A DNA stretch of 64,000 bases from Kuschelorhynchus macadamiae (taxonomy: Eukaryota; Arthropoda; Insecta; Coleoptera; Curculionidae), in NCBI GenBank assembly GCA_030620095.1, contig JAUTXW010000950.1, forward strand, positions 1 to 64,000. The letters are read 5' to 3'. Each line of letters opens with the position of its first letter. Positions within the stretch are counted from its first letter, which is position 1. This document shows positions 1 through 12,140 of this stretch, one piece after another. A program made the translations under genes and the position numbers. The notes under the pieces were generated by a model. That model had not been told where the DNA came from, made no database searches, and worked only from the letters and a program-made list of their open reading frames with translations.

Positions 1-905
1 GCTTCGGAACAATATTTATTAAGGTATGTTTAAAGCTGCTGGCGTTTTAAACGTAGGTATCCAGAACGAAGACAACTCTGTGATATTACATTTCTTAATA
101 ATGAAAAAAAATCTAGTTGATTTCGGATCTTTCAATAAGTCGCAAAGCAAAACCTAAAAGAAGAAAAACGAGGAAGACGTAGTAGATCCTTCAAGTTCTT
201 GCAGAAAAATCCATCAGAATGTTGGGGTTCCAAAAAGCCGGGAACAAAAAATGTTAAAGGAAACAAGGTTATAAACCATTTAAATTCAGATTGGTGACTA
301 CATCTGGGCGATGCGCAGCGTCGTATGATTTTCTGTAACTGGTATCTAAAAAAACGCTATAATGACCCGGACTTTTATAGGAGAGTAATATGGTCCGATG
401 AGGCATATATAAGTAGCCCCGGAGTATTAAGTAGGCATAATTCAAGATACTGGTCGGAAGAAAACCAGCATCGAATATTTCCTCCCGAACGACAGGGTTT
501 GGGTTTTTACATCTCTTGTTTCATATTGGGTTCAAAAATAATGTATCGTATATACCAGAGGAGATTAGATACAGATCGGTATTTTCACTTATTCTACCGG
601 AATTCATCGATAATCTGCCTTTAGCTCATTTACGCGACATACAGGACGGGGCACCTACTCATAACATTTTCTATAGAATAAAACAGTATTCGGAAAATAA
701 TTTTCTTGGAAAATGGACAGGGACTCTGGATAGAGTCCTGTAAGATGGCCGGTGAGATCGCCAGATCTCTCGGTTTTGGAGGATAACTTCCTTTGGGAAA
801 AACAAAATATATATGACAAGACATGACACCTTAGCCGATTTAATAAACGCCACAAGAAGGCTGTACAAGTTGCTGTTTAGAGGTATAATAGGTTAACATG
901 TTCAT
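1..905 (+). pseudogene. Decayed mariner-like (DD41D group) transposase
   Basis: Relic of a Tc1/mariner-superfamily transposase, the nuclear enzyme that excises and inserts its own element at TA sites. Conceptual pieces in several frames follow the usual order. A helix-turn-helix linker (VGVPKS, about 225-240) comes first. The first catalytic block IWSDEA with SRHNSRYW follows at about 390-455, then a degraded second block QDGAPTHN near 640-665, and SPDLSVLE DNFLW near 755-800. At least three frame changes and several stops separate these blocks, so it cannot be functional. The same family occurs at 4388-5219 and 21782-22836 in better condition. The window edge cuts the 5' end and no terminal repeat is visible. 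Confidence 0.8.
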
Positions 906-1392
906 TTTATTCAGTTAATAATACTTTTCCAGATTGATGGATTCACGGATTTAGCAGCGAAAAACAGGTTAATAATAATTATTTTTATTATAAAACCGAG
1001 TTCGCTTTTGAACCTTCTTCAAGGCAACAGGCTAAAATTATAACAATGTAAGATAAATAATGCTATGATAGTTATTACAAATCTACTTACATTTTATATT
1101 ATAATTATTGAATTATTAAATTGCTAAAATTAGAATATTTTTTGTAAAATAGTTTAAAACAAGGATATACATGATAATAATTTATTATAGAATTTTTAAA
1201 AAAATTCTTATTATTGGAAATAAATTATACTTGAAAAATTCATTTGTTTTGTAAGCAATCCCAGCCTACTACCAAAAACTGAGTCTATCTAAAATAAATG
1301 CGAATTACTGGGCTGTTCGAATAGAAAAGTATATACTATTATATATTTTCGAGACGCTTATTGTGAACTGAATAATATTAAATAAAAATATG
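906..1392. other. AT-rich stretch without recognisable feature
   Basis: I see no coding frame, terminal repeat or RNA signal here. It may include the untranslated tail of the mariner relic to its left. Confidence 0.5.
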
Positions 1393-1679
1393 CGGGGTGT
1401 TCCATTTAAAAACTTATAAGTTTGTGTTATATCTCAAAAACGACAGCTCATATAATAAATCTGACTACGGAACTGGATTTTACGGGAGAAACTGGATCAG
1501 AGCCAGTTTTTACCTGTTCGATAAGTTAAACAACAACCGAAATACGAGTGGGGCACAAAAATGCAATATTTTCAATTTCACACTGTATCTTAAAAACGAA
1601 GGGGGCTAAGAAAATCTTGTTTGGGACATCTTTCTTTTAACAAAAAAGTAGCATCATGTCCCGAAAACCGCACCCTGTA
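1393..1679. mobile_element. MITE-like element, copy 1 (GGGTGTTCC termini)
   Basis: Begins GGGTGTTCCATTTAAAA and ends CCGCACCCTGTA, so the two ends are roughly inverted, as in non-autonomous Tc1/mariner derivatives with CAGGGTG ends. Its interior shares recognisable blocks (TATATCTCAAAAACGA; CCCGAAAACCGCA) with the copy at 5481-5822, which marks it as a dispersed family. The 70-residue open frame inside is not conserved in the second copy and I do not regard it as a gene. Confidence 0.6.
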
Positions 1680-2669
1680 TATAATTCGTCATTTTAACGG
1701 AATACGGCTATTGTGTGATATGAGTTAAAATATAATTTTGTCCAATAATTTAAATTTCACAATAATCTACATAATACATTGACCCATGTTTTAAATGAAT
1801 CAGCATAGCTCTCTGGAAGGAAATAGATAATAATTTCGTCTCCAGCTCGAGAGACAAAGAATGTTTGATTGTGGTTCTCGGTATCCATAATTATTTCGAT
1901 CCGTGATCATTAATCACATTCACATGCATCTTTTCGGCGGAGAAAAAGCAACATGGGAGGCGCCCACTTTTTTATTTTGGCGTTTAGAATATCGCGTTTC
2001 GTTCCCATAACCTACAAAAAAGTTTTAAACAGATTTTTATCACCCCACGTGTAATTTAAGCCTAAGTTTGAACTGCGAGCTTGAGTTCCTTTAAAATAGA
2101 TCGCTCTTTTTGCGCGTTTATTATTATAGTATTGGAGTTTGTAGCAGATTGTACAATAATTTTATACAGGGTGGTGGTTACTTATGGGAAATTACGAAAA
2201 AGATGAATTATCTAGTTAACATAGATCCGGAAATGCTCTTTTGAGAGGAGACGGATTGGGGCCTATAAAAATAGTGTCGCAAGCGATAGGTTAATCCGTT
2301 GATTTTCCAGTAAAATTTAATCATTGACCAGTAAGTAGTACAGTTTTTGAAATCGCGAATCTTAAATTACTTTTCGTAAGCAACATTCTTAGGGTTAGTT
2401 TATTTCGTAAAGGAATAACCCCAAGATTATTCTTAATATGGATATTGTTAACATTATAATGTAGCAAATAATAATATGGTAAAAAATTGTTGTTAAATAC
2501 AATTTAATAAATAAATGTGTTTTTTTTATTTTGAACTGATAATCTCCTCGTTTTGTAAAGCAGTTCTAAATTAGTAGTCTTATCAAAATTGAATAAATGC
2601 ATGAGTATCTATTTCGAAACTTGTATTTGATTTATTTAGACAAACACACTCCACAATTGGTAATATTTG
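1680..2669. other. Intergenic DNA, no supported feature
   Basis: No long coding frame. A lone CAGGGTGGTGG resembling a mariner terminus lies near 2166, without a matching partner that I can find. Confidence 0.45.
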
Positions 2670-4102
2670 CAGTGACGGCTCGTACTCTAAAATGTAGGGT
2701 CGGCCGAGGCTCAAGGCCAATCATGGGCGGTTTTTCGGTGAGAGGGTAATGAGGTAATTACCCCCCCTCCCCACAGAGCGGTCAAATATCATGTGTAATT
2801 TAAATATTTTTACGCGAAAATTAAAAACTTGACTAAGAAACACTATAGCACAAGATCGACCTGTTGGATTGGGTCTCTCGCAAATCCATAGATAGAGTGT
2901 TGATGTATTTACAATAAACAATGTAATTAATAAATTTGCTGCAGGAAAAAAATTGGACGTTATTCTATAACTATTCATTAGAGGCTGATTGTTTTTCACT
3001 TATGCCACAACAAGTACGATAAAAATATGGGTATTTATGTTGCTTTCATATTATTTACAATAAAATATATTAACAACCTTTTTTTAAATTAAAAATTACT
3101 TAGTTTATACATTGTGGCGTGAACAATTTCCAATATGCCGAAAGAAAAGCGTTCATTAAGTGCGGTATTAAATTAATTCGTGAAAAAATTTCCTGATTTT
3201 ACGACTGACGGTTTTGTGCTGTTTTGTAAATATTGTGATGTTCCTGTTACTGCGAACAAGAAATTCCAAGTGACACAACACATAGGAATTCCAAGGCATC
3301 AGATCCAAAAAAAGTAAAAAGTGTGCTCAGAAACAAGTTTTAATCACCACAGCATTTTCACCAGGACCGGGACCCAAACGATTAAAGTTCGATGAGGATA
3401 TGTGCAAGGGGTTTATTAGTGCGGATATTCCACTGAATAAATTAAGTAATCCTGCCCTGAAGTCATTTTTAGAGCAGTACACAAAGATATCAATCCCACA
3501 TGAATCTACTTTAAGGAAAAACTATGTTCCAGAATTGTACAATAAGACAGTTACTGAATTGCGGGAAAAACTAGAAGATAAAAGTATATGGGTGTCACTA
3601 GATGAAACAACTGATGTAGAATAGAGATGTGTTGCTAATTTTATTTTTGGTGTCAATTATATTTACTTACAATGAAGACTTTAGACAAAGTAAATCATTC
3701 AAATGTTTCCGGCTTTTTCAACGTCTCGCTCACTCTTTTATGGCCCGGTGGTATTAAATATGATAGAGTGGTAGTGGTAATTACTGATGCTGCTCCATAC
3801 ATGTGTAAAGCAATGAGTGGTCTACAAATATTGTACCCTAAAATGGTACACGCCACATGTCTTGCCCTTGGACTTCATCGAGTTGCAGAACAAGCTCGTG
3901 CTTTTTATCCACTGCAGGAAACACCCCCCTGCCCCCATCATCAATTGTAATTAGATAGAGAACTTGGATAAACGCTGCCATTTATTACGCAGAACACTTC
4001 GAGGCAATAAAAAACATAGTCAACCAATTTAATGCGGAATACTCACATTTTATACAAGAAGGACAAAACGTTTTGCGCAAAGAAGTGGTACGGTGGTAAA
4101 TA

Positions 4103-5341
4103 AGAGAAGGTGGCTGTGGTAGCCATGGCAACGCCAACAAAAATATGATCAGGCAGCCATTACTGCTGTCATTTTTGGCATTATTGCGTTTAAATTTTTC
4201 TTGACGTCTATTATAATTATTGTTTTTAATATGGCTCAGAATCAAAAAAAATTTGAATCGTGTTTTATATTGTCTAATGAAGATGCAGATCAGGCGGCAG
4301 AGCTTTATTAACAAGCCTCCTGCATCGCGCTTTATTTTATCTTAGATTACAAAAAAGACAAAAAATTAAAAATAATCTTTGCCAATATGGAATCTGAGGT
4401 CGTTGAACTTACAATAAAAGACAACGAAGCTAGGTCAACGTTTTAGCACTCGTTCAGACAGCTCCTGAAACATCTTGCAGGAAAATAGACGAAGAGGCGG
4501 GTGTACCGAAAACCAAAGTGCAGAAAATTTTGAAAAAGCACAAATTCAAACCCTATAAATACAAACTTGTGCATCATCTGCATCCTGGTGATGCAGAGCG
4601 CAGATTGGAGTTCTGCAATTGGTTTATAAATATGAAGGCAGAAGATATCGATTTTGAAAAAAAGATTATTTGGTCAGACGAGGCACATTTTACTAGTTCA
4701 GGGATTTTAAATAGACACAACACGCGATTTGGATTCAATGTCTCCTGTTTTATTTTCAACCGAAAAATAGTTTACCAAATATATGAAGGAAATCTGAATT
4801 CGATTGGTTACGTGCGAATCCTAGAAGACGCATTAGGAATTTTGGATGATGTTCCCTTGGCTCAACTAAATAGGATTTATTTCCAGCAAGACGGAGCTCC
4901 AGCCCACAATGCCAGAATAAGTCAAAACTGGCTTAACGACCATTTTCCTGGAAGATGGATAGGAACACACGGACCTGTTCGATGGCCACCACGATCCCCT
5001 GACCCCTCAGTTTTAGATTTCTTTTTGTGGGGTTATTTAGAAAACAAGGTTTATGTAGGGCGATACGAAAACTTAGAACAACTAAGAATGGCCACCGAAA
5101 ACGCTTTTGCAGAGTTACAAAGACAGTCATTTACAATAGAAAATGCATTAAAAAGAATTTTTAAAGTTTGTCACACTTGTAGGACACATAATGGTCTACA
5201 ATTTGAACAATATTTGTAGTTTTAATGAAATTATAATTATTACCTTTTACCTACTTCCTAATTTTTTCTGATGCTGTTACTTTGTTATTTCGTTAATAAA
5301 TATTTGTTAACTTTTTCCATGGCTCCACAGCCACCTTCTCT
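4103..5341 (+). mobile_element. Mariner-like element nested in the hAT transposase
   Basis: The ends AGAGAAGGTGGCTGTGG (left) and CCACAGCCACCTTCTCT (right) are inverted copies, each flanked by TA (4101-4102 and 5342-5343), the Tc1/mariner target duplication. The CCATGG block follows a few bases further in on both sides. It sits inside hAT coding sequence, so it inserted later than the hAT element. Confidence 0.85.
4388..5219 (+). pseudogene. Mariner-like DD41D transposase with internal deletion
   Basis: The open frame at 4518-5219 encodes 233 residues. A helix-turn-helix part (QKILKKHKFKPYKYKL) is followed by the first catalytic block IIWSDEAHF (about residue 50), NRHNTRFGFNVSCF, the second block YFQQDGAPAHN, GRWIGTHGPVRWPPRSPD, and the third block VLDFFLWGY. 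Exactly 41 residues separate the second D (QQD) from the D of LDFFLWG, the DD41D spacing. The stretch normally lying between NRHN and the GFNV segment is missing, an in-frame loss of roughly 20 residues. The N-terminal domain upstream of 4440 is broken by stops and a frame change. All three catalytic D residues survive, but the enzyme is probably inactive. Confidence 0.8.
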
Positions 5342-5480
5342 TATTTCGATTGATCTGCTATGCCATAAATCCGTTTAAAGAAAAATGCATTTTTTCATGT
5401 TATTTATGAAAATAAATATGACTTATGGTATGTTTTTGAAAAGCTCTCGACACGAAGAATAAGATGAAAAAATAATATAT

Positions 5481-5822
5481 AGGGTGTCCCATTTAAAAAA
5501 TAGTAGGTTATGCCAATATGTCAAAAACTATGACTCTCAGCAAAAATCTGAGTACGCCACTGAATTCTACGTGAAAAAATCTATAAATACCAGTTGAAAC
5601 ATTTTAAATATATTTTACGATAGCTGAGTTACAGGGGGTGTCCGAAAATGACAAATTTTCAAAATCACCCTGTAGCACGGAAACTAAAATGGTTAGGGCA
5701 AATCTGTTTGCGGCCTCTTTAGTTTCATCGAAAAGTAGCACGGTGTCGCGAAAACCGCATCTCTCTCTATCTCTACTCATAAGCTGGAAACCCCGTAAAA
5801 CCTACGAAAATGGGACACCCTG
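5481..5822. mobile_element. MITE-like element, copy 2 (AGGGTGTCCC termini)
   Basis: Starts AGGGTGTCCCATTT and ends TGGGACACCCT, a 10-bp inverted pair next to TA dinucleotides. The interior matches copy 1 at 1393-1679. An internal GGGTGTCCGAAAATG with CACCCTGTA (about 5636-5675) suggests a second, smaller unit captured inside. It separates the two halves of the surrounding hAT transposase. Confidence 0.65.
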
Positions 5823-6408
5823 TACGTGAGGATTTAGTTTACATCAAAAACCATTTGTTTTGCTTGTCTGATACTATAAAAAAATTGGAGATGAAAGGAC
5901 TTTCTTTGTCAAAAAACGTAGAAATGATAGAAAAAGTGAGGGAAACTATAACTAACACTAAAAATGAAGTAATTTCTCCAAAATTAGCTACAGTTTTATA
6001 CGAAAATATTGGTTACAAAAATTTGAAAAATATTAGTGCAGTTTAAACAGTGATTTCAATTTGTTTGAATATGTTGCATTTGTATGCTGTGATGTTGAAC
6101 GAGTATTTTCTGAGCATAAAGTACTAATGTCAGATAATAAAAGAAAATTTGAATTTGATAATTTGTTACATCATATAGTTATAAAATGTAACCGCAACTT
6201 GTTGAATAGCGTAAACAATAAATTTTAAACAGGTTTATTCTTTAGTTAGTTTGTTTAGTTAGCTATATATTAAAATTTTATTTAAAAAAATACTTTTATT
6301 ATATAGTTGTATTAATGTACTGGTAAAAATAGCGTCTTAAGGATACCTTGAAGTGTAAATAATATAATATTTTAATTTTTGCTTTATTTCTGTTTTTTTG
6401 AACCGATA

Positions 6409-8691
6409 ACACAGGGTAACAAAATGAAAACAAAAATTTGGTGCCGGAAATCTAACATCTGATTTTAGATGTTTTTAATGTGCTGATTCCAAAAATGCCA
6501 CCAGATTTTTTCTACCAGCTCTAGTTTTTGAGATACAGGTTACAGGTTAATTGATATTTTTTTCTGATAAAGAACAACAAATTTAGAGATAAATATTTAC
6601 TTAATCGTCAAAATAGAAATTTGACTGACCCAATGTTCCTATAATAGGAACTACTCAATACACTGCTCTTAATTAGTTTTATACCTGTAATTGCCTATGA
6701 CCCGATCCTTCTATACCTGCTTGGCTGTACTCGATTTAGTATATTACTGAGTTTTCCCAAGTAAAGTTGTGCTATGATTTTGTGTAAATTTTGGTTGTTT
6801 TGTAGTATCAAGACACTAAACTGAAACAATGGCATCCACAAGCAGACGTACCTTTGTAAATCATCCCGATGTTTTTTGTTATGTGTGTGGTGAATACACT
6901 TTGAAAGAGAGCAGAAAAACGATTTCTGACTTTGTGAAAGAGCTTATCTTGCCTATTTTGACGTTCATTTAGGAGATCAAGATAAATCTTGGGCCCCATC
7001 ATTTCATATGTAAAACATGGGTTGAACATTTACGACAGTGGAGAACTGGAAAGAGGAAGTGCCTAAAGTTTGGTGTACCAATGGTTTGGAGAGAATCGCG
7101 AAACCATCATGACGACTGCTATTTTTGTCTCGTTATTATTAAAGGCATAAGTAGAAACAATAGACACAAATGGACATATCCTGATCTAGATTCTGCAAGA
7201 AGGCCTGTAGCGCATTCGGAAGAAATACCCGTTCCATCATTCAGCAGTCTACCCGAACTGACAGAAGATGATACAGAAACATCAACGTCTGACGAAGTTC
7301 AAAGAATTCAATCAGAAAACGACAGTGAATTTGAAGCAGATTTAGCAACTCCGCAATGTTTCAATCAAGAAGAACTAAATGATCTTATAAGAGACCTGAA
7401 TCTCTCAAAGGAATCCGCTGAATTACTTGCATCCAGATTAAAAGAAAAAATCTACTCTGCCAGGTACTAATATTACATTTTATCGTAAAAGAGATAAGGA
7501 CCTGCTGCCTTTTTTCGCTCAGAAAAATGACTTGGTATTCTGTAACAATATAAAATGGCCCTTCGAAAAAATAGGTTTGCCTGAATACACTCCAGATGAT
7601 TGGCGTTTTTTTATGGACAGTTCAAAACGTAGTTTAAAATGTGTTCTTTTACATGACAGTAACAAATATGGCTCAATTCCTATTAATCATTCTACTACCA
7701 TGGAGGAAGAATATGAAACAATTGCATATTTTGAGTTTTGAGAAAAATTAAATACGAAGGACATCAGTGGGCAATTTGTGTTGATGGTTAACTTCCTCCT
7801 TGGACAGCAGAGTGGTTATACAAAATATCCTTGTTTTTTGTGCCTTTGGGACAGCAGAGCTAAAAATGAGCACTGGGTTAACAAAAATTGGCCTTCAAGA
7901 GATGTCATGATTCAAAGAAAATAAAACGTGATCAACGAACCTTTGGTTTCTAGAGAAAAAATCTTACTTCCGCCCTTGCATATCAAGCTAGGCCTAATGA
8001 AACAATTTGTAAAGGCTTTAAATCGAGATGGAAATTGTTTTGGGTATTTGTCACGTAAATTTCCTGGCATTAGCACGGAAAAACTAAAAGTTGGTATATT
8101 GATGGTCCTCAAATAAGGCAACTTGTTAAAGATCCACAATTCACCACATCAATGAACGAGACTGAATCTAACGCTTGGTGTTCATTTGTTCAAGTAGTAC
8201 AAAATTTTCTTGGCAATCATAAAGCAGAGAATTACGTAGAATTAGTGGAAACTATGCTTTCAAATTTTAACATTCTCGGCTGTAACATGAGTATAAAAGT
8301 TCACTACCTCCACAGCCACCTAGATCGTTTTCCGGGAAACTTAGGTGATTGTAGTGAAGAACAAGTGGAAAGATTCCATCAGGATATTAAAACTACAGAA
8401 GATCGTTATCAAGGACGAGAAAGTCGTATAAAAGAAAATTTTTATGTGATTAGTGACTAATGTAATTATGTAAATTAAGTTTTAAATACTTAAATCCATG
8501 TGTCTTTGTTTTTTTAACTGGCAATAGTAATATTATATATTATAACAGTTATAACGTAAAATAAATATATACACATTTTTTTTTAACTAGATCTGATAGA
8601 CAAAATTTAAGAATTTTTTACATTCTGCATCCAAAAATTACCCAGGAACAGTTAAAAAATCGCAGGCATCAAAATGTGTTTTGGCCTGTGT
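6409..8691 (+). mobile_element. Possible element carrying the unnamed conserved protein
   Basis: ACACAGG at 6409 and CCTGTGT at 8685-8691 are inverted. With gaps, the next blocks also agree between ends (AAAACA, ATTTTG/AATTTG, TGCC). That would define a 2.28-kb element nested in the hAT copy and enclosing the coding relic at 6829-8460. The inverted match is imperfect and no target duplication is obvious, so the boundaries are tentative. Confidence 0.35.
6829..8460 (+). pseudogene. Decayed large protein of an unnamed repeat-associated family
   Basis: The start at 6829 gives MASTSRRTFVNHPDVFCYVCGEYT, with Cys pairs suggesting metal binding. A frameshift lies near 6955 and the frame resumes with LRQWRTGKRKCLKFGVP. 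At 7081-7470 it reads WRESRNHHDDCYFC, then an acidic linker (about residues 55-100). Later fragments include LPEYTPDDWRFFMDSSKRSL (7570-7630), VNFLLGQQSGYTKYPCFLCLWDSRA (about 7785-7865), LPPLHIKLGLMKQFVKAL (7970-8030) and HYLHSHLDRFPGNLGDCSEE (8300-8360). The last is followed by RFHQDI. I recognise this as a multi-copy protein type seen in insects and some other animals, but I know of no assigned function. The ordered D, H and E residues would suit a DDE-type nuclease, which is inference. At least five frame breaks are present. Confidence 0.6.
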
Positions 8692-9559
8692 AATAAATGC
8701 GCTTTAAGTGCATGTTTTCCCTTGTTTCGGAGCATATTTGCACGCATATTTTCAGATTTTCAAATGCATAATTATCTTAAGCCTAGTCATCACTAATGTA
8801 AAGAACTAACAAATTAATTTAAAAGTAAGTAGTATCATTTTATAATAATTAAATTTAATATCTGAAAAATGGTAGTATTCAATTGGGAAAGATTACAGCT
8901 ACATCGAGACGGACGGTGTTGGTTGATATAAGTTACGACGAACGTTATAGCATGGGGATGTATACAAACGTACTACGTACCACGTGAATTAGTAGCTGAT
9001 ATGTGATGATGGAATCAGCTGGCCGAGCCACCGTCTTATAATAAATGTATTAGAATATCTATAGACGGTGACCATCGGACTCTGTTTATGGCGTTATTTG
9101 TATATTAGTCAACTAACGATAATAAGGATACCTACCTATTTTGCTATGTGTCCGAGAAATAATAAACTACTTTTTGGTTTTATGCTTAGTTAGGATGTTT
9201 GCAAAATTATTTTTGAAAAATATTTACTTACTTTTTTTTAAAAGAGAATTTTCCCTGTATAATTTCTTGTACGCCTCGGCCGACCCTGCTGCCCCTGAGG
9301 AGCCGTCACTGCATATTTGTCTTTTAACTGAAACGTTTCTAGTAAAAAAGTATTATTTTTGAATATAAACTTTAGACTTCACCAATACTTGGAACCTGCA
9401 TGTGGAGTGAGTGAAAGAACTCCTTTATGATCTTCTATTTTTCCTAAAAAATAAAAATTAAGATAAAGTAAGGAAGAAAAATCAAATAAAATAAATAATG
9501 AAATAGCCAAGACCAAGGTGCAGCAACTGCAACCGCTAGTCTGATAAATGAAATCGAAA

Positions 9560-10892
9560 TAAGAATTTTTCTTTTCTCCTTAAATGTTTAAATGTGCATT
9601 GTATAGAAGGTATGAATGAGGAAACTCAAGCGGATAACTTGTCCAGGAGTTCAAAGTCGCCACCAGTGGCAGTGAACTCAGAAGAAACGGTCAAGATTGA
9701 AGTTACAATTTCAATCTGCATCAAACCATGGGCAAATTTCGTAGATGTTATGCTTGAAAAAGATGAAACCGAGTATTTTCAAAATACTACTACTTGTAAG
9801 TGTCCATGGCGGATATATTAAAGGAGATTTGAACTTGTTGGGATATATAGCACATCTTTATACTATAATTAGTTATGGCACACAATTTGCAATCAGTTCA
9901 TTAAGTACTTTTTTCAGGCTGTATGTTTAAATATTTAATTAAACCTTCATTTTTTTTCCTCCGTTTTGAATTCATACCAACATTTTATCAGTTGATTCCT
10001 ACCTAATGCTTGATTTTTGTACAAAATTTGAGATAAATTGACTAAGAAGTTTTTTTAGTAATAATTGCTCTAAAGTTTCACTAGGCCGCCATCTTGTTTC
10101 GGCATATTGGATTTTAACAAAAATATTACCAGGTCATGCTCACATGAGCCTTAATTATTGACTAAAATTTGAAGTCAATCGATGAGTAGTTGAGTGGTTT
10201 GTAAACTATGCTGCGAACTGACAGACAGGCAAACCGATAGACGGACTAACGGCCTTAATAAAATATATTTTTAGCATTTAAGGACGCCAGGTAAGATATG
10301 TAAAACGTGAGAAGGTGCTTTTTCAGATTACAAAAAATTTATTAGGCCGCCATGTTGTTCTGCTATCTTGAATTGATACCACACTTTTACTATTTCATCT
10401 CTATACTACAATTAACTATGGCACACGATTTGAAATCAGTTCATTAAGTAGTTTTTCAGGCTGAATTTTTAAATACTTCATTAAGTCGCCATTTTGTTCC
10501 GCCATCTTGGATTTATACCAAAATTTTACCAGTTGATTCATTCCTATATAATACTTGATTGTTGTTTAAAATTTGAGAAATTTTGTAAGCACTTTCTTAG
10601 TAAAAATTTTTTTAACATTTCACTAGGCCTCCATTTTGTTTTGTCATTTTGGATTTTTACCAAAATATTACCAGGTCATCCCCATATGACCTTCGATTTT
10701 TGACCAAAATTTTAAGTGAATCGGGTAAGTAGTTTTTTAGTTATGCCGCGAAAAGGCAGACCAGTAGACTAACAGACAGAAGACGGACAGACCGACGGAA
10801 TCGAGAAAACATATTTTTCGTCACCCTGAAACGTAAAGATCTGAAAAAATCCCGGAGAGTAGTACAATACTTCTCTTTTATGAGGGAAGTAA
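9560..10892. repeat. GCCATTTTG/GACAGAC interspersed repeat, partly tandem
   Basis: Blocks with GCCGCCAT.TTGTTC.GCCAT.TTGGATT, then TTTACCA and an acceptor-like TTTAAGT..GTAAGTAGTTTTTTAG, recur at about 9955, 10082, 10345, 10488 and 10625. Together they form a degenerate tandem arrangement. The right part carries GACAGAC/GGACAGACCGACGGAAT near 10770-10800 and ends in an imperfect hairpin (ACTTCTCTTTTATGAGGGAAGT). The same order of blocks recurs at 25975-26458. Non-coding; the short open frames here are not conserved between units. Confidence 0.65.
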
Positions 10893-11678
10893 AAAATTAA
10901 AAGAATCGCTCTTCATATGTCAACCATTATTCACACTCTATTTACTCTAGGTACCAATAAATTATTTCCTCCACCGGTATACTTTTGCCGATTAAGATCC
11001 ATTTATTTATTTTAAAAAATAATCGTAAGAAAATAATAAATAATAACTTTCACAAAACCCTCATTTTCTCTTTTGTTTAAAATAACAATGTCCGCACAAA
11101 AAAATCTGCCGATTTCAAACACAGGCGACTGAAATGCACAAGGTAAACCCACATCCAATTTTCAGAACAATCAATCATACGCTACTAAAATGTCGAGGCA
11201 CTTTCAGTAGCAGATTGCTAGGTCCGTCGATTGCAATTCAGTTTGATATTTCATTAAAAGAATAAAAATCTTCCGCCCCTTTGTGAAAACAGAGCCGTGA
11301 AATTGAACTGTTTGTTGATCCCCTGATATCAAAACACTGAAAATGTGATGATTTTTTAATGAGAGTATTTGGCGGGATAGATAAGCTTGGTAGGACTGTT
11401 AAGCAAGCTTTGGAAATTTCATTAAATATAGAATGGCCGAAAAATATGCCATTCGCCTGAGGGGAAATGCATAGAATTTAAATGCGGTATAGAGTCTCGA
11501 TAACGTGAACTAATTAGGGACGACTGTGTTCATATTTTCGAGGAGTTCATGTAAAATGGATAAAGTTAATCACATATAAAACTGACTTGAACGGTATACT
11601 TTGAACATATGTTTTATTGAAAAATCAAGCACACATACACATATATAGTACAAAAGGAATGTTTATTTATGTGTAATA
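10893..11678. other. Intergenic DNA, no supported feature
   Basis: No convincing open frame or inverted termini seen. The base composition is AT-rich like the rest of the window. Confidence 0.45.
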
Positions 11679-12140
11679 CAGTGGCGGTTCTTCCATAGGG
11701 TCATTTGGTCAATGACCCCCAAAAATATTTCAGAAAATAAATTATTCGTTTGACTGTCCCTCCTAATAGTTGTAATAAAACGCTAACCTTGAGAAAAGTT
11801 AAATACGCTACACTATTAGCTGCGCGCAGCGGGTGGAATGGTCTCGTTGCGTTCATTACACATAATAAAATACGCTATACTAAGCTAGGCTGGACAGTCC
11901 GAATTGCCTTGATTACCTTAAAGCTTGACCAAAGTACCCGAAGATTTCACAGCTACCGAGCGGCAGCCGAACGTAATAGCAAATGGATTATGAAATCGCG
12001 ATTTGGGTCATCAGCTGGTCTCTTCTCATAATTCGATCGATCGGTCGCGGAGTCACGTCATGCGGAAGTTCAATTGTTCAGAGGTCGAGCGGTCGATATT
12101 CTAACTCGATATGGTTTCGGACGTTTTTAATCGATGAAAA
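11679..12140. mobile_element. hAT-type terminus and internal fragment
   Basis: CAGTGGCGGTTCTTCCATAG at 11679 has the CAGTGGCGG start typical of one hAT lineage (compare the true terminus at 23456). The following segment (GGTCATTTGGTCAATGACCC) forms a short inverted repeat. I could not find the complementary right end, so this is probably a truncated non-autonomous copy. The 93-residue frame inside looks accidental. Confidence 0.4.

Larger units (their letters stand above)
3135..6228 (+). pseudogene. hAT transposase, broken and interrupted by two insertions
   Basis: The start at 3135 gives MPKEKRSLS, followed by a zinc-finger-like C-x2-C segment (FCKYCDV) with a downstream HIGIPRH. Next come an open stretch at 3400-3624 ending ISLDET-like (WVSLDETTDVE), a stretch at 3672-3950 with VITDAAPYM, and ISHF-type sequence to about 4095. 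The nested mariner then interrupts it. Coding resumes at 5824 (EDLVYIKNHLF... LEMKGLSLS) and reaches the C-terminal dimerisation block CCDVERVFSEHK at about 6090-6120. The organisation matches the compact hAT transposases that resemble CGGBP1-type proteins. In-frame stops occur after residue 13 and elsewhere, so the gene is dead even without the insertions. Confidence 0.75.
2670..9311 (+). mobile_element. Composite hAT transposon, 6.6 kb, with nested insertions
   Basis: The left end is CAGTGACGGCTC and the right end is its exact complement GAGCCGTCACTG. A second shared block, AGGGTCGGCCGAGGC, lies about 16 nt further in on both sides. The flanking 8-mers are AATATTTG (2662-2669) and CATATTTG (9312-9319), a 7/8 match of the size expected of hAT target duplications. 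The interior holds a broken hAT transposase, a mariner (4103-5341), a MITE-like element (5481-5822) and a decayed protein of an unnamed family (6829-8460). The nested pieces explain the large size; the parental element was probably near 2.7 kb. Confidence 0.8.

Noticed and set aside
2160..2200. Mariner terminus CAGGGTGGTGG
   Set aside because: Single short match with no partner or coding sequence; left as an isolated tip.
10770..10892. Helitron 3' end
   Set aside because: A hairpin is present but no CTRR terminus or TC start could be identified.
11750..12031. A 93-codon frame inside the hAT-like fragment
   Set aside because: No similarity to hAT transposases and no second copy to test conservation.
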